In this document: piece by piece, positions 44,772-53,781 of the stretch
Numbering within the stretch: the stretch's first letter is position 1
Layout of the letters: the number at the start of each line of letters is the position of its first letter
NCBI GenBank assembly: GCA_017476005.1
Contig: JAFVEM010000016.1
Span: 56,235 to 120,234 of the forward strand
DNA length: 64,000 nt
Direction: 5' to 3'
From: Selenomonadaceae bacterium
GTDB lineage: Bacteria > Bacillota > Negativicutes > Selenomonadales > Selenomonadaceae
Position numbers and translations under genes: made by a program
Notes under the pieces: generated by a model
The model's database searches: none
What the model was told of the DNA's origin: nothing
The model's input: only the letters and a program-made list of their open reading frames with translations

Positions 44772-46202
44772 TCAGAAGAAGAAGTCAACGCGGCCAAAGA
44801 GCTTGCTGCAATCGTCATCGATACCATTAGCATTAAGATCGCTGACCAACATATCGCTACCGCGACCGTACTTGAGGAAACCAACGATGTTCTGGGCAAA
44901 AGTATATTCGGCACCGATTTCCCAGCCCTTCTGACCACTCATTAGGGCATCATCATAGGTTGACCAGGGAGCGGCGGCAAAACCCAAACGGCGATAGGCG
45001 ATATAAGCACCCCAGCTACCCGGCTCCTCTTTCTTTGCCTCACCGTAACCAAGTTGGAAGCTGTAGGCCGTCTTTTGGCTGTCTAAGTCGGTATTGGGAA
45101 CTTCTAAATCCATGTTAGAACGAGCGTACTCGGCCTTAAAATATGCCTTATCGGCAAATTTATATTTGGCATTTAAAGACCATATATCATTTTTACTGTT
45201 AACATTCAGACCGTTGATTCCCAAGGCATTAAGAACATTTAATCCTTGCCCTACCGTGCCGATATTATTACCGTTGACCGTCAGGCCAACATCTTCGATG
45301 TCCGTGCGTTGCCATGCGATACCGCCGCTTAAAGGCGCATCTTCTTTGTCGTACTGAACGGCAACACCGTAGTAGGGAGTTTGACCGTTAAAAGAATAGG
45401 TGGCACCAAAGCGATCGGCTACTCGGTCGCCGTATTTTTTGAAGCGATCCATAATGGAGTCGCCGCTAAGACGTCCGTAAGCGGCGGTAACTTTCAAGTC
45501 TTTACCGTAAGAAACCTCCGCTCCGGAATACGGATCATCAGTGATAGACAGCAGGTTGATGCTATTAGGCAGTTTACCGAGTTTCACATTAAAGTCACCA
45601 TACTGTCCCTCAGCCCAAGCCCGTTTCAGCTCAACGCCGTTGCTGGTCTGTTCGTCCTTGTTAAGAGCGTAGTTGCCATCCATACGAGCGTGAATATTCC
45701 AGTGTTCGTTCACTTCGGCCGTCGGTTCGAGACGGAATACCAACTCGTAATTCTTATGGTGGCCGCTGATGCCGGTGCCGTTGATATTGTCACTGCCGCC
45801 TACTACCTTGGTATCGGTATAGGTATATTCGGCAAGGCCTTCCCACTTCACCATATCGGCGTGTTTCTCCAAATTCGCCACGCGAACGCCGAGGTTGTTC
45901 AGCTCGTCGGAGAACTCGGCGGCCAACTTGTCGATAAGCGCCTTGTCTTTAGCGGAAACGTCGCTTTTGGCCATGGCTTTCGCGACCATCTGCGCCATTT
46001 CGTAACGGGTGATGTTCTTGTCGCCCCGGAAGGTGCCATCGCCGTAGCCGTTGATAACACCGTCTTGAGCGAGCTGGGTCACAGCATCATAAGACCAGTG
46101 ATCGGCCGGTACGTCGGAAAAAGGATTGCTGGCGGCAAAGGTGGTGCTGGCTACGCCTACCGCCAAAGCCGTGGTCAGAGCCGAAACCAAAGTTTTCTTC
46201 AT
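44772..46202 (-). CDS. SLH-domain outer-membrane porin (OmpM type)
   Basis: 476-residue outer-membrane protein. A signal peptide (KKTLVSALTTALAVGVAST, cleavage after AFA-like AASN) is followed by one S-layer-homology domain (NPFSDVPADHWSYDAV ... YGDGTFRGDKNITRYEMAQ), a coiled coil (about 75-105) and a beta-barrel ending KLFGRVDFFF with the terminal aromatic. The SLH domain binds peptidoglycan and so ties the outer membrane to the wall, as OmpM does in Veillonella and Selenomonas. ATG 46202 follows AGGAGG. This gene is the best lineage marker in the window. Confidence 0.93.
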   Translation of the reverse strand: MKKTLVSALTTALAVGVASTTFAASNPFSDVPADHWSYDAVTQLAQDGVINGYGDGTFRGDKNITRYEMAQMVAKAMAKSDVSAKDKALIDKLAAEFSDELNNLGVRVANLEKHADMVKWEGLAEYTYTDTKVVGGSDNINGTGISGHHKNYELVFRLEPTAEVNEHWNIHARMDGNYALNKDEQTSNGVELKRAWAEGQYGDFNVKLGKLPNSINLLSITDDPYSGAEVSYGKDLKVTAAYGRLSGDSIMDRFKKYGDRVADRFGATYSFNGQTPYYGVAVQYDKEDAPLSGGIAWQRTDIEDVGLTVNGNNIGTVGQGLNVLNALGINGLNVNSKNDIWSLNAKYKFADKAYFKAEYARSNMDLEVPNTDLDSQKTAYSFQLGYGEAKKEEPGSWGAYIAYRRLGFAAAPWSTYDDALMSGQKGWEIGAEYTFAQNIVGFLKYGRGSDMLVSDLNANGIDDDCSKLFGRVDFFF

Positions 46203-46317
46203 TTTGAATTCCTCCTGTTTAGGAACACGAAAATTTTTACCGTGTCCCGGAGGAAAGGGGGATTTGGAGAAGTTTCCCTGTTTCCTTCCGCATTTGTCCC
46301 CCCCCGAAGACAATCAC

Positions 46318-46345
46318 ATTATCCTACACTGACAATACAGGTCAA
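46318..46345 (-). promoter_or_regulatory. Porin promoter
   Basis: On the minus strand TTGACC (46340-46345), 16 bases, GATAAT (46318-46323). It would give a long leader of about 110 bases containing a G7-8 tract. Confidence 0.55.
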
Positions 46346-46390
46346 GACCCTAAATGAAAAAAATTTGAGGAAGATATGGGAACGGTTTTC

Positions 46391-47254
46391 CTACCCGGCG
46401 TACTTTTCAATGGCGAGAGCCACGCCGCCCTCATTGTTAGATGCAGTGACATGGGCGGCGATTTTTTTTAGTTCGGGGATGGCATTAGCCATGGCTACGG
46501 AGTTTTGGGGGAAAGCCTGAAACATGGAAAGGTCGTTTTGGCCGTCCCCCAGCACCATGACTTCCTCCGGCTTAATGCTACGAGAGGCGATATAGCGGCG
46601 AAGAGCTTCGCCTTTGGTGGCGGCGGCAGCGTTTATCTCGATATTGGTGTAGAAACTGGCGGTGACGGCGATATTTTTTACGGTGGCCAGTCGCCCTCGC
46701 AACTTATCCATTTCCTCTTTGGTGTCGCCGAAGGTGATGAATTTGCCAATGGAAAGTTTTTTTGGCCAAAAGTCTTCCATGTCCTCAATGTATTGCATCT
46801 GTCGGAAATGATTGTCGTGGGCGGCGTTCCATATGAGTTTGCAGACGCTCATGGAGCCGCTGCGAGCAATCATGCGGCGAAACATCCCCTTGAGCGTTTT
46901 GCGTTTGGGGTCGGCGCTGAAATGTCCCCGGTTCGTGTATAGCTCCACATTAAATTTGGGAAACTTGCGCAGGATGGCCAAAATTTCTCGCGCCTTGTCT
47001 TCGGGTATGTAAATTCCCTGCACAAGTCGCTCCGCGGCGTCGTAATACTCCGCGCCGTTCATGGTGAGATAATCGCAATGTATATCGTAAGCGGCCAGAA
47101 AACTCACCACGTCGCTTAAAATGCGCCCCGTGGCCATTACAAAAGAGACGCCGCGCGCTTGAGCGTTTTTTATGGCCGCCACCGTCCTGTCATCAAGGCG
47201 ATGGGCGCTGTTTAAGAGGGTGCCGTCCATGTCGGCGGCAATTAGTTTTATCAT
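46391..47254 (-). CDS. Cof-type HAD-IIB phosphatase
   Basis: 287-residue haloacid-dehalogenase-family phosphatase of small metabolites (sugar phosphates, flavin or other). Nucleophile motif AADMDGTLLNS at the N-terminus, SFVMATGR motif II, and the C-terminal MVLGDGQNDLSMFQAF with the metal aspartates; the C2B cap lies between. ATG with AGGGAGGC upstream. Substrate unknown. Confidence 0.92.
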   Translation of the reverse strand: MIKLIAADMDGTLLNSAHRLDDRTVAAIKNAQARGVSFVMATGRILSDVVSFLAAYDIHCDYLTMNGAEYYDAAERLVQGIYIPEDKAREILAILRKFPKFNVELYTNRGHFSADPKRKTLKGMFRRMIARSGSMSVCKLIWNAAHDNHFRQMQYIEDMEDFWPKKLSIGKFITFGDTKEEMDKLRGRLATVKNIAVTASFYTNIEINAAAATKGEALRRYIASRSIKPEEVMVLGDGQNDLSMFQAFPQNSVAMANAIPELKKIAAHVTASNNEGGVALAIEKYAG

Positions 47255-47273
47255 CTGTTTGGCCTCCCTATGA

Positions 47274-47308
47274 AATAACTCCCTCTAGCGTCACTAGAGG
47301 GAGTTATT
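47274..47308. terminator. Terminator of the chemoreceptor gene
   Basis: 15-bp perfect stem AATAACTCCCTCTAG/CTAGAGGGAGTTATT around CGTCA, 18 bases after the chemoreceptor stop on the minus strand. Confidence 0.85.
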
Positions 47309-47325
47309 GGCTTCCAATGTGAATT

Positions 47326-49125
47326 TTAGATCTTAAAATCAGCGATGGCGTTCTGGAGCTCTTGCGCTTGCTCGGCCAAGCGACGGCTGGCATCGGCAAT
47401 CTCGTGCATGGAGGCGGTTTGCTCCTCGGTGGCGGCGGAGACGGTTTGGGCTTCATTGGCCACCTTGCGGCTCATCTCGTTAATCTTGGCTACGGCTTCG
47501 GAAATATTTTGCGCGCCGCTGGCCAGATCCACCACGATTTTTTCCATGTTGGCCGATTCACCGGCAATATCGTTGACCATGCCGGCGATGTTCTGGAAGG
47601 AAGTGCCGGCTCCTTGTACGGCTTGGGTGCCGCCGGAAACCAACTCCACTCCGTTGTGCATGGCGGTAACGGCGTTTTCCGTCTCCTTCTGGATATTGAC
47701 GATAAGTCCGGAGATGGTGTTGGCCGATTCTTGAGACTGCTCGGCAAGTTTGCGCACCTCGTCCGCTACCACGGCGAAACCGCGACCGTGTTCCCCGGCT
47801 CTGGCGGCCTCGATGGCGGCATTCAGAGCGAGGAGGTTGGTTTGCTCTGCAATGGCCGAAATGGTATCCACTATCTGGCCGATTTCCTTGGACTTGCTGC
47901 CGAGACTTTCAATGACGGTGGCTATGGATTGCACCGTGCTGTCGATGGTCTGCATATTGTTGACGGCGTTCTGCACGTTGCTACGACCTTCTCCGGCCAC
48001 CCGGCTGGTTTCTTTGATCTTGTCGGCGGATTGGTCGATGCTGACTTTAAAAGTCTTCATGTGGTGGGAAAGTTTTTCCGTGTTCTCGCTGGCGACTTCC
48101 ACGTCGGTGAACTGCTCGCTGCAAGACCCGGCCACGCTCACCACGGACTCGGCGATGGAGTGGCTGACGTCTGCCGACTGCTCGGCGGTGGAGGACAGCT
48201 CCTCCGAAGCTGAGGCCACATATTCGGCGGCCTCCACCACTCTGCCCATGAGATTCCGAATTTTTTCGTTCATGTCTCGCATGGCGCGACCCATAACCCC
48301 GATTTCGTCGCGACGCTCGGCGAGGACGGCGAGGTTTGCTTCCGCTTCGGGAGTTTTCCTAAAATCGCCGGTTCCCATGACTTTAATCCGTTCCGTGGCC
48401 AGCTGTATTGGTTCGGCAATGCTCCTGCCGATATAGACGGCAAACATGATGAAAAGAATCTGGAGGATCACGATACCGATAATGACCTTGATTAAATTGC
48501 TGTAAAGGTTGCTGTCCAGTTGCGCCTCCCGCTCCGCCACTTTTTCATCAATCTCGTCAATCCACACGCCGGTACCGATTACCCAGTTCCACGGCTTAAA
48601 GAGGACGGTATAGTTCCGTTTGGGGAGGGGAGTGGTTTCATTAGGCTTGGCGAACATGAGGTCGGTAAAGCCGCCGCCGTCTTTCATGCCGTTCTCTATC
48701 ATTTCCTTGATAAATTGCTTGCCGGTGGGGTCGGTGAGACCGATACGGGATTTCCCCTCCGTATCTCGCCCCAACAGCACCACGTTAATACCTTCGGTGG
48801 TATCAATCCAAAAATAACCGGAGCCATCCTCATAGCGAAGATCACGCACTAAATCCGCCGCCATTATCTTGGCTTCCGGCTCGGTCATTTCGCCGGTCTG
48901 CTGTTTCTTGTGAGCCTCCTGCAAAATGCTCATGGCGACTTCCGTCTCGCCCTTTAAAGAGAACTCCACGCTTCTCTCTAAATCAGCTCGGTAACTTTGC
49001 ACTTGCTCATCGTTTTCCTGAATGAAACGGTGGATAAAATAACCGCCGATACACAGGGTAGAAGCCATGGAAACTCCCACAATGACCATGATGAGCCTAG
49101 TCTTCATTGAGTCAAAATCAAGCAT
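47326..49125 (-). CDS. Methyl-accepting chemotaxis protein with Cache sensor
   Basis: 599-residue transmembrane chemoreceptor. First membrane helix about 11-31, then a Cache-type extracellular sensor ([19 protein letters not shown], and [17 protein letters not shown]), second helix about 212-234, HAMP and a long coiled-coil signalling domain with the conserved hairpin [35 protein letters not shown]. The Cache type is common in sensors of small carboxylates. ATG with GGGAGAG. A strain with motility or surface sensing is implied; no flagellar genes are in the window. Confidence 0.95.
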   Translation of the reverse strand: MLDFDSMKTRLIMVIVGVSMASTLCIGGYFIHRFIQENDEQVQSYRADLERSVEFSLKGETEVAMSILQEAHKKQQTGEMTEPEAKIMAADLVRDLRYEDGSGYFWIDTTEGINVVLLGRDTEGKSRIGLTDPTGKQFIKEMIENGMKDGGGFTDLMFAKPNETTPLPKRNYTVLFKPWNWVIGTGVWIDEIDEKVAEREAQLDSNLYSNLIKVIIGIVILQILFIMFAVYIGRSIAEPIQLATERIKVMGTGDFRKTPEAEANLAVLAERRDEIGVMGRAMRDMNEKIRNLMGRVVEAAEYVASASEELSSTAEQSADVSHSIAESVVSVAGSCSEQFTDVEVASENTEKLSHHMKTFKVSIDQSADKIKETSRVAGEGRSNVQNAVNNMQTIDSTVQSIATVIESLGSKSKEIGQIVDTISAIAEQTNLLALNAAIEAARAGEHGRGFAVVADEVRKLAEQSQESANTISGLIVNIQKETENAVTAMHNGVELVSGGTQAVQGAGTSFQNIAGMVNDIAGESANMEKIVVDLASGAQNISEAVAKINEMSRKVANEAQTVSAATEEQTASMHEIADASRRLAEQAQELQNAIADFKI

Positions 49126-49314
49126 CTAATCCACTCTCCCTAGTTTTTTGCCAACCGTGTTAGCTAACGATACTTTTACGGCACTCTTTTTTCGGTGTTA
49201 TCATTCTACGGGTGAGATAAAAATTCCTGCTAGGGAACCGAAATTTTTCGGCGTAAATTAGCATATTATACTCGCGAAAGAAAAACTATTCCTTTTTCGG
49301 AAAATTCGTCCGCG

Positions 49315-49373
49315 GTATATACGGATAACGTAAGACTTTCCTGCGGAAAGCTCTAACGTTATCCAGTATATAC
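49315..49373. repeat. Long palindrome downstream of cca
   Basis: GTATATAC-GGATAACGT (49315-49331) pairs with ACGTTATCC-A-GTATATAC (49356-49373), one base bulged; an inner CTTTCC/GGAAAG stem closes a TGC loop. No T tract on either side. Lies in the 260-bp gap between the chemoreceptor start and the cca stop; could be a terminator, operator or mobile remnant. Confidence 0.6.
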
Positions 49374-49385
49374 TCACGAGCGTTA

Positions 49386-50684
49386 TCATTCCGATAAATT
49401 GCCCTGTTCGCGAGCAGAGGAAGCGACGGCAACCAGACGGCGTATTTGTTCCTTTCGCAGCCACTCGCCGATGGCCGCGCCTCTTACATTGGGGGGAGCT
49501 TGACGACCGTTTACCGACTCGATGGCGCTGAGACACTCGGCATGGCAAGCGAGATACCAAGGCAAGGCGCCGCTGTCCGCTAAGATAATGGCATTGTACT
49601 CCGCGAAGGTTAGAAAGCTGGTCTTTACGGCCAAAAGCAAATCTCTAATCTTCCCCGGTTTTTTCAGGCGCGGCGCCTTCATGTGACTTTGGCTCACGAA
49701 GACAGCCGCCTTGAGCCAACGGTGAGGGAGCGTCATGCGGCTGTTCCAGCTTTGCAAAACATCTGCCCCCCGGACTTCGTGGCCGTAATGATGAGGTAGC
49801 ATCTCCTCGGGGGTAGTCCCTTTGCCCAAATCGTGACAGAGGGCGGCAAAACGGGCTATGGGGCGAGTAGTCTGGGCGGCCACTTTGTCTAAGAGGAGCA
49901 TGGTATGTTCAAAGGCATCCCCCTCGGGGTGAAAGGCCGCCGGTTGCGTTTTACCGCGCAGAGCGGCGATTTCCGGAAAATTATCGGCTAAGAGGTTCGC
50001 TTTTTGCAAATAACGAAAAAAAAGGGAGGGTCGCTCTGCCGCCAAAGCTCGCTCCATTTCGTGAAAAATTCTCTCGGTTGGCTCTTTCTTCAGTTCCTCC
50101 CGACATTCGGCCATGAGTTTTATGGTGTTTGCTTCGATGGTATAGGAAAATTCCGTCGCTTGTCTCGCCGCCCGGAGGGCGCGTACCGGGTCTTCCTTGA
50201 ACCGCTCCGACACCGCCCGAATGAGGCCGCGCTTGATGTCTTCCCGACCGCCGTAGGGGTCAAGCAAATTTTTCGCCGGTAGCTCCATGGCCATGGCGTT
50301 AATCGTGGTGTCCCGGCGCGATAAATCCTCTTCAATGGTGACAGTGGCGGAAAAATCCACTTGAAAGCCCGTGTAGCCGCTTCCGGCCTTGCGCTCGCGG
50401 CGACCGAAAGCCACTTCGCAAGCCTGGCCGTCGATTGTTAAAAGATAGACGGGAAAGGAGCGTCCCACTTTTTTAGCGGTGGGGAATTTTTGACAAAAAT
50501 CCGCTTCGGTTACGCCCGTAAGCACATAATCTCGGTCGTGGGGAGAGGCGCCGCGCCAAAAATCCCGGACGTAGCCCCCCACGATAAAGGCGCGGCCACC
50601 GAGCATTCTAATGGCGGCGGCAAACTCGCTTTCCGTAAGCTCTCCCTTATTATTCTTTTCCGTCGGTTTCACTGGGCGTTCCAT
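49386..50684 (-). CDS. cca: CCA-adding tRNA nucleotidyltransferase / poly(A) polymerase family
   Basis: 432-residue class II nucleotidyltransferase. N-terminal ILGGRAFIVGGYVRDFWRG, then DRDYVLTG (metal Asp pair), RRDTTINAMAM and DPYGGREDIKRGLIR, followed by a helical C-terminal half containing an HD-like HDLGKG. It adds or repairs the tRNA 3' CCA end. ATG with AGGAGC upstream, overlapping the end of hslO by 35 bp, so the two are co-transcribed. Confidence 0.92.
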   Translation of the reverse strand: MERPVKPTEKNNKGELTESEFAAAIRMLGGRAFIVGGYVRDFWRGASPHDRDYVLTGVTEADFCQKFPTAKKVGRSFPVYLLTIDGQACEVAFGRRERKAGSGYTGFQVDFSATVTIEEDLSRRDTTINAMAMELPAKNLLDPYGGREDIKRGLIRAVSERFKEDPVRALRAARQATEFSYTIEANTIKLMAECREELKKEPTERIFHEMERALAAERPSLFFRYLQKANLLADNFPEIAALRGKTQPAAFHPEGDAFEHTMLLLDKVAAQTTRPIARFAALCHDLGKGTTPEEMLPHHYGHEVRGADVLQSWNSRMTLPHRWLKAAVFVSQSHMKAPRLKKPGKIRDLLLAVKTSFLTFAEYNAIILADSGALPWYLACHAECLSAIESVNGRQAPPNVRGAAIGEWLRKEQIRRLVAVASSAREQGNLSE

Positions 50685-51582
50685 CCGTTCTGCTCCTGAG
50701 TTTTCGGCTCACGGCGAGAAGCGCCGCAAGTTCCTCGCCGTTGAATTGGTACTTTTCGCCGCAAAAATGACAGCTTACTTCGGCCTGTCCATCCGCCGCC
50801 AAGGAAGCCAAATCCGCCTCCCCCAGACTCATGAGGACATCTTCCACCCGACGTTTCGAGCATTGACAACGAAAGGAGAGCGTCGTGGTGGTCAGATATT
50901 CCACGTCAAAGCCCTTCAGCAGCGTAGCGATAATCCCTCGGGCATCCGCCCCGTCGTTTATCAGGGAGGACACCGGCGGCAAGGTTTTAAGGTTTGCCTC
51001 AAGCTGCGTTAAAATTTCCTCGGTGGCGTCGGGCATGGGTTGGAGTAAGAAACCGCCGGCGGCGGCCACTTTTCGGTCGGTTCCCACCAGCACCCCCAAA
51101 CCGACGCTGGAGGGAGTCTGCTCCGAAACATACAAATAGTTCGTAATATCCTCGGCGATTTCGCCGCTAATAAGTTCTGCACTGCCCCGTACCGGCTCTT
51201 TCAGTCCCGTAAAGCGCGTGAGGGTAATTAGCCCCTCGCCTATACCGCCTCCCACGTCCAATTTGCCCGTATCCTTCAGGGGAAGTTCCACCCGGGGAAA
51301 GGTCACATACCCTCGCACCGCCCCCTCGGGGGTAGCGTCCGCCACTACCTTTCCCAAGGGGCCGTTCCCCGTTATTTGCAGGGTGAGCGCCTCCTTATTT
51401 TTTAAGCTCCCGGCAAGGAGCAAGGCTCCCGTCATGGTACGTCCCAAGGCCGCCGCAGCCAAGGGTGAAGCGTCGTGACGGCGGCGACCTTCTTCGGCGA
51501 GAGCGGTGGTCACAGCGGCATAAATTTTTACGCCGGGGGCGATGGCTTTCACCAAATGATCCCCCGTAATTTTTTCCGGCAT
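50650..51582 (-). CDS. hslO: Redox-regulated chaperone Hsp33
   Basis: 310-residue cytosolic holdase activated by oxidation. The C-terminal zinc switch is complete: CQC (in SFRCQCSKRRVE) and CHFC (in AEVSCHFCGEKYQF). The N-terminal domain has HDASPLAAAALGRTMTGALLLA and ITGNGPLGKVVADA. ATG preceded by AGGACGAG. It overlaps cca, and lies 13 bp from the phosphodiesterase gene. Confidence 0.95.
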   Translation of the reverse strand: MPEKITGDHLVKAIAPGVKIYAAVTTALAEEGRRRHDASPLAAAALGRTMTGALLLAGSLKNKEALTLQITGNGPLGKVVADATPEGAVRGYVTFPRVELPLKDTGKLDVGGGIGEGLITLTRFTGLKEPVRGSAELISGEIAEDITNYLYVSEQTPSSVGLGVLVGTDRKVAAAGGFLLQPMPDATEEILTQLEANLKTLPPVSSLINDGADARGIIATLLKGFDVEYLTTTTLSFRCQCSKRRVEDVLMSLGEADLASLAADGQAEVSCHFCGEKYQFNGEELAALLAVSRKLRSRTDGTPSETDGKE

Positions 51583-51595
51583 GAACTCGTCCTCG

Positions 51596-52153
51596 CTAAC
51601 CTTCGTAACTCATAAGCACTTCGCCGCTGTCTAGGTCATAGATGGCAATTTTTTTGCCCGCTAGCACCGCCACGGTGGCGCGTTTATCTTCCCTTTTGGA
51701 AAGAGAGGGAGAACCGGGATTAACAAAAACAGTTTCCCCTCGTTTTTCCAAGACGTTCGTGTGAACATGGCCGCTGATGAACACATCGGCCTTGAGGTGA
51801 CGCGCCATCGCGTCTTTTTCCGCGTCGCTTTCCACCGTATGACCGTGGGTCACCACGATTTTCAGTCCATCCGCCCACACATAAGCGTAGGGCGCTTCCA
51901 CCGGCGTATCCAGCACCATGGCATCCACTTCGGAGTCGCAATTTCCCTTGGCGATAACCACCGGCACCGGAGAGCTATTGATATGCTCCGCCAATTTCGC
52001 CGGGTTATAATCCGCCAGCATGGGATTTCTTGGCCCATGGTACAGCACGTCCCCGGCGTGGATAATCAAATCCGCATCGTGAAAAAATTTGTCAAAAGCC
52101 AGCTGCCACCGGCCTTCATGACCGTGGGTATCGCTGATAATACCAATTTTCAT
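51596..52153 (-). CDS. Phosphodiesterase (YfcE/MJ0936 type)
   Basis: 185-residue metallophosphoesterase. Metal motifs in order: GIISDTHGH, HAGDVLYHG, KGNCD (GNxD variant), VVTHGH and ISGHVHTNV. Such enzymes cleave small phosphodiesters; physiological substrate unknown. ATG 52153 follows AAAGGAGAG; the frame runs further upstream only into an intergenic repeat. Confidence 0.92.
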   Translation of the reverse strand: MKIGIISDTHGHEGRWQLAFDKFFHDADLIIHAGDVLYHGPRNPMLADYNPAKLAEHINSSPVPVVIAKGNCDSEVDAMVLDTPVEAPYAYVWADGLKIVVTHGHTVESDAEKDAMARHLKADVFISGHVHTNVLEKRGETVFVNPGSPSLSKREDKRATVAVLAGKKIAIYDLDSGEVLMSYEG

Positions 52154-52169
52154 TTGGCTGCTCTCCTTT

Positions 52170-52252
52170 GTTGGGGTTTCACCCCAAACCCTGACCAAAG
52201 GGCTTTGCCCTCTGGACTCCCAGCAGGGACTTCGCCCCTGCACCCCATAATA
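52170..52252. repeat. Composite palindromic intergenic repeat, copy 6
   Basis: Between ribH and the phosphodiesterase gene. Contains TTGGGGTTTCACCCCAA, AAAGGGCTTTGCCCT and CAGCAGGGACTTCGCCCCTGC. It shares a ~33-base block with copy 3 (CCTCTGGACTCCCAGCAGGG). Confidence 0.8.
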
Positions 52253-52256
52253 AAAA

Positions 52257-52721
52257 TTACAACTTACATAAGAGATTCGCCATTTCCATGGCGGCGACGG
52301 CGCTGTCGCTGCCTTTGTTGCCGGCTTTGGTGCCGGCGCGTTCGAGGGCTTGCTCGATGTTTTCTGTGGTGACTACCCCAAAGATGGTAGGTACTCCCGT
52401 GGTAAGCCCCACCTGCGCCACCCCTTTGGAAACCTCGTTACACACATAATCATAATGGCTGGTGGAGCCGCGAATTACCGCCCCCAAGCAGATGACCGCA
52501 TCATACTTGCCGCTCTCCGCCATTTTTTTCGCCGCCAAGGGAATCTCAAAGGCTCCCGGCACCCAAGCCACATCTACATCCTCATCTCGGGTTTCGTGAC
52601 GATGCAAGGTGTCCAAAGCGCCGCCCAAAAGTTTGCTCGTTATAAATTCGTTAAAACGAGACACTACGATGCCGAATTTTAATCCCTTGCCGCTGATATA
52701 GCCTTCCAAAATGTTGGCCAT
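52257..52721 (-). CDS. ribH: 6,7-dimethyl-8-ribityllumazine synthase
   Basis: 154 residues, standard length. Catalyses condensation of the RibA/B-derived butanone phosphate with the pyrimidine in riboflavin synthesis. Motifs: [40 protein letters not shown] and [25 protein letters not shown] 52721 follows GGAGGTG. ribBA is 2.1 kb upstream on the same strand, with a HEPN-MNT pair and an oxidoreductase between; ribD and ribE are not here. Confidence 0.96.
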   Translation of the reverse strand: MANILEGYISGKGLKFGIVVSRFNEFITSKLLGGALDTLHRHETRDEDVDVAWVPGAFEIPLAAKKMAESGKYDAVICLGAVIRGSTSHYDYVCNEVSKGVAQVGLTTGVPTIFGVVTTENIEQALERAGTKAGNKGSDSAVAAMEMANLLCKL

Positions 52722-52822
52722 AAATTGCACCTCCGCAAAAAAGATATGATACTCAACTTCCCCCCCAATGAACTGGCTCGACCCTATTTGCATAGGACAT
52801 AGTCCATGTGGGATTCCAGCAG

Positions 52823-53272
52823 CTATTTTCCTTCACCTAGACACTCAGTATTTCGTTCTGCTAACTGTGATTCAAAATAGCTTTTCACAGTATGAACAAA
52901 ATGACTGGCAAAATCTAACTGCTTTTGTGCCTCCTCATTAGTTGGATTGTAGAAATCTCCATAATCACTAGAATGACGCGCCGCCTCTGCCTCCATGACT
53001 TTTCCGCCCCACTCTTTGGGGAATACACCCGTATGAATGTATAATTTGTTGAAGTTTCCCAGGGTATCTTTGTGGCGTTTATATGCTCGATTATTCAACG
53101 AATGTAGCGCAGTGATTGCATGAAATATTGCATAGTAGGCGCGGTTGATAGTAGTTTTATAGGCACCGTTTTCCATTAACAGTTTTGCAACTCGCAAGTC
53201 CTCCGCGGCACAATCCATGCGATATATAGCTAAATCAATGCTAGTCCCAACATCCTGTTCAGGCGGCCTCAT
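52823..53272 (-). CDS. HEPN-domain protein (toxin of HEPN-MNT pair)
   Basis: 149-residue helical HEPN protein. The signature R-x6-H is seen in [11 protein letters not shown] at about residue 45. HEPN proteins are usually RNases, and in this arrangement the partner nucleotidyltransferase neutralises them by adding nucleotides. The start codon lies within the MNT gene's end (14-bp overlap), so synthesis of the two is coupled. A toxin role is inferred from the pairing. Confidence 0.85.
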   Translation of the reverse strand: MRPPEQDVGTSIDLAIYRMDCAAEDLRVAKLLMENGAYKTTINRAYYAIFHAITALHSLNNRAYKRHKDTLGNFNKLYIHTGVFPKEWGGKVMEAEAARHSSDYGDFYNPTNEEAQKQLDFASHFVHTVKSYFESQLAERNTECLGEGK

Positions 53273-53609
53273 ATAAAATCACGCCTTCCGTTTTAATGTT
53301 ACGGTAATAAGGATGCACCTCGTTCCAAAAATCATATGTATGCTTGCTCTTAACGCAAGCCTCAACAAAAACATCGTGTTCCATAGTGAAATCAAAAGTC
53401 CTAGCATATAACTCATCGTTCTTTGTTCTTGAAAAAACTTCATCATCGTCTATCAATATCATAATATCAATATCGGATTCGGCATTGTAATCGCCGCGCG
53501 CATAGGAACCGTAAAGGATGATTTTCGCCAATTTATCGGCGTATATTTTCTTTATTATCTCAACGTATTCTGTCAACATATTTTTTACTTGCGTATTCAA
53601 ACATATCAC
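53259..53609 (-). CDS. Minimal nucleotidyltransferase (antitoxin of HEPN-MNT pair)
   Basis: 116-residue MNT protein of the DNA polymerase beta superfamily. The active-site pattern GSYARGDYNAESDIDIMI has the G-S...D-x-D arrangement, with a later Asp in TFDFTMEHDVFV. Known MntA-type antitoxins AMPylate or polyadenylate the HEPN toxin. Start is GTG 53609 or ATG 53579 (LTEYVEII); neither has a strong ribosome-binding site. Gene order MNT then HEPN matches the usual toxin-antitoxin operon. Confidence 0.85.
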   Translation of the reverse strand: MICLNTQVKNMLTEYVEIIKKIYADKLAKIILYGSYARGDYNAESDIDIMILIDDDEVFSRTKNDELYARTFDFTMEHDVFVEACVKSKHTYDFWNEVHPYYRNIKTEGVILYEAA

Positions 53610-53659
53610 ATCTCTTTTACGTTTTTTGTGTCACACCTTATCCTAGCGCATAAATTTGA

Positions 53660-53764
53660 CCTAAGGGGAAATTATTTCCTGCCTAGAGGCATAAGCAACC
53701 ACTGGGGAGCTAAAGCTCCCCGTGTCTGCTTACCTGCTGTGGTCTGGGGCAAAGCCCCAGATAT
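53660..53764. repeat. Composite palindromic intergenic repeat, copy 7
   Basis: Between the oxidoreductase gene and the HEPN-MNT pair. Has the AAGGGGAAATTATTTCC module, a diverged inner element (53690-53732) and the GGGGCAAAGCCCC end hairpin. Confidence 0.7.
53690..53732 (-). repeat. Inner hairpin element, divergent copy
   Basis: Aligns base for base with the element at 41353-41407 (CATAAGC ... GTCTGCTTA), but the stem reads CAC-GGGGAGC/GCTCCCC-GTG instead of CTCTA-GGAGC/GCTCC-TAGAG. Pairing is kept although the bases differ. Confidence 0.7.
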
Positions 53765-53781
53765 AAAGTTTTAAGCAAAGA

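Noticed and set aside
45381..46520. 379-codon open frame antisense to the porin
   Set aside because: Overlaps the porin fully, including its signal peptide and SLH domain; no plausible start signal.
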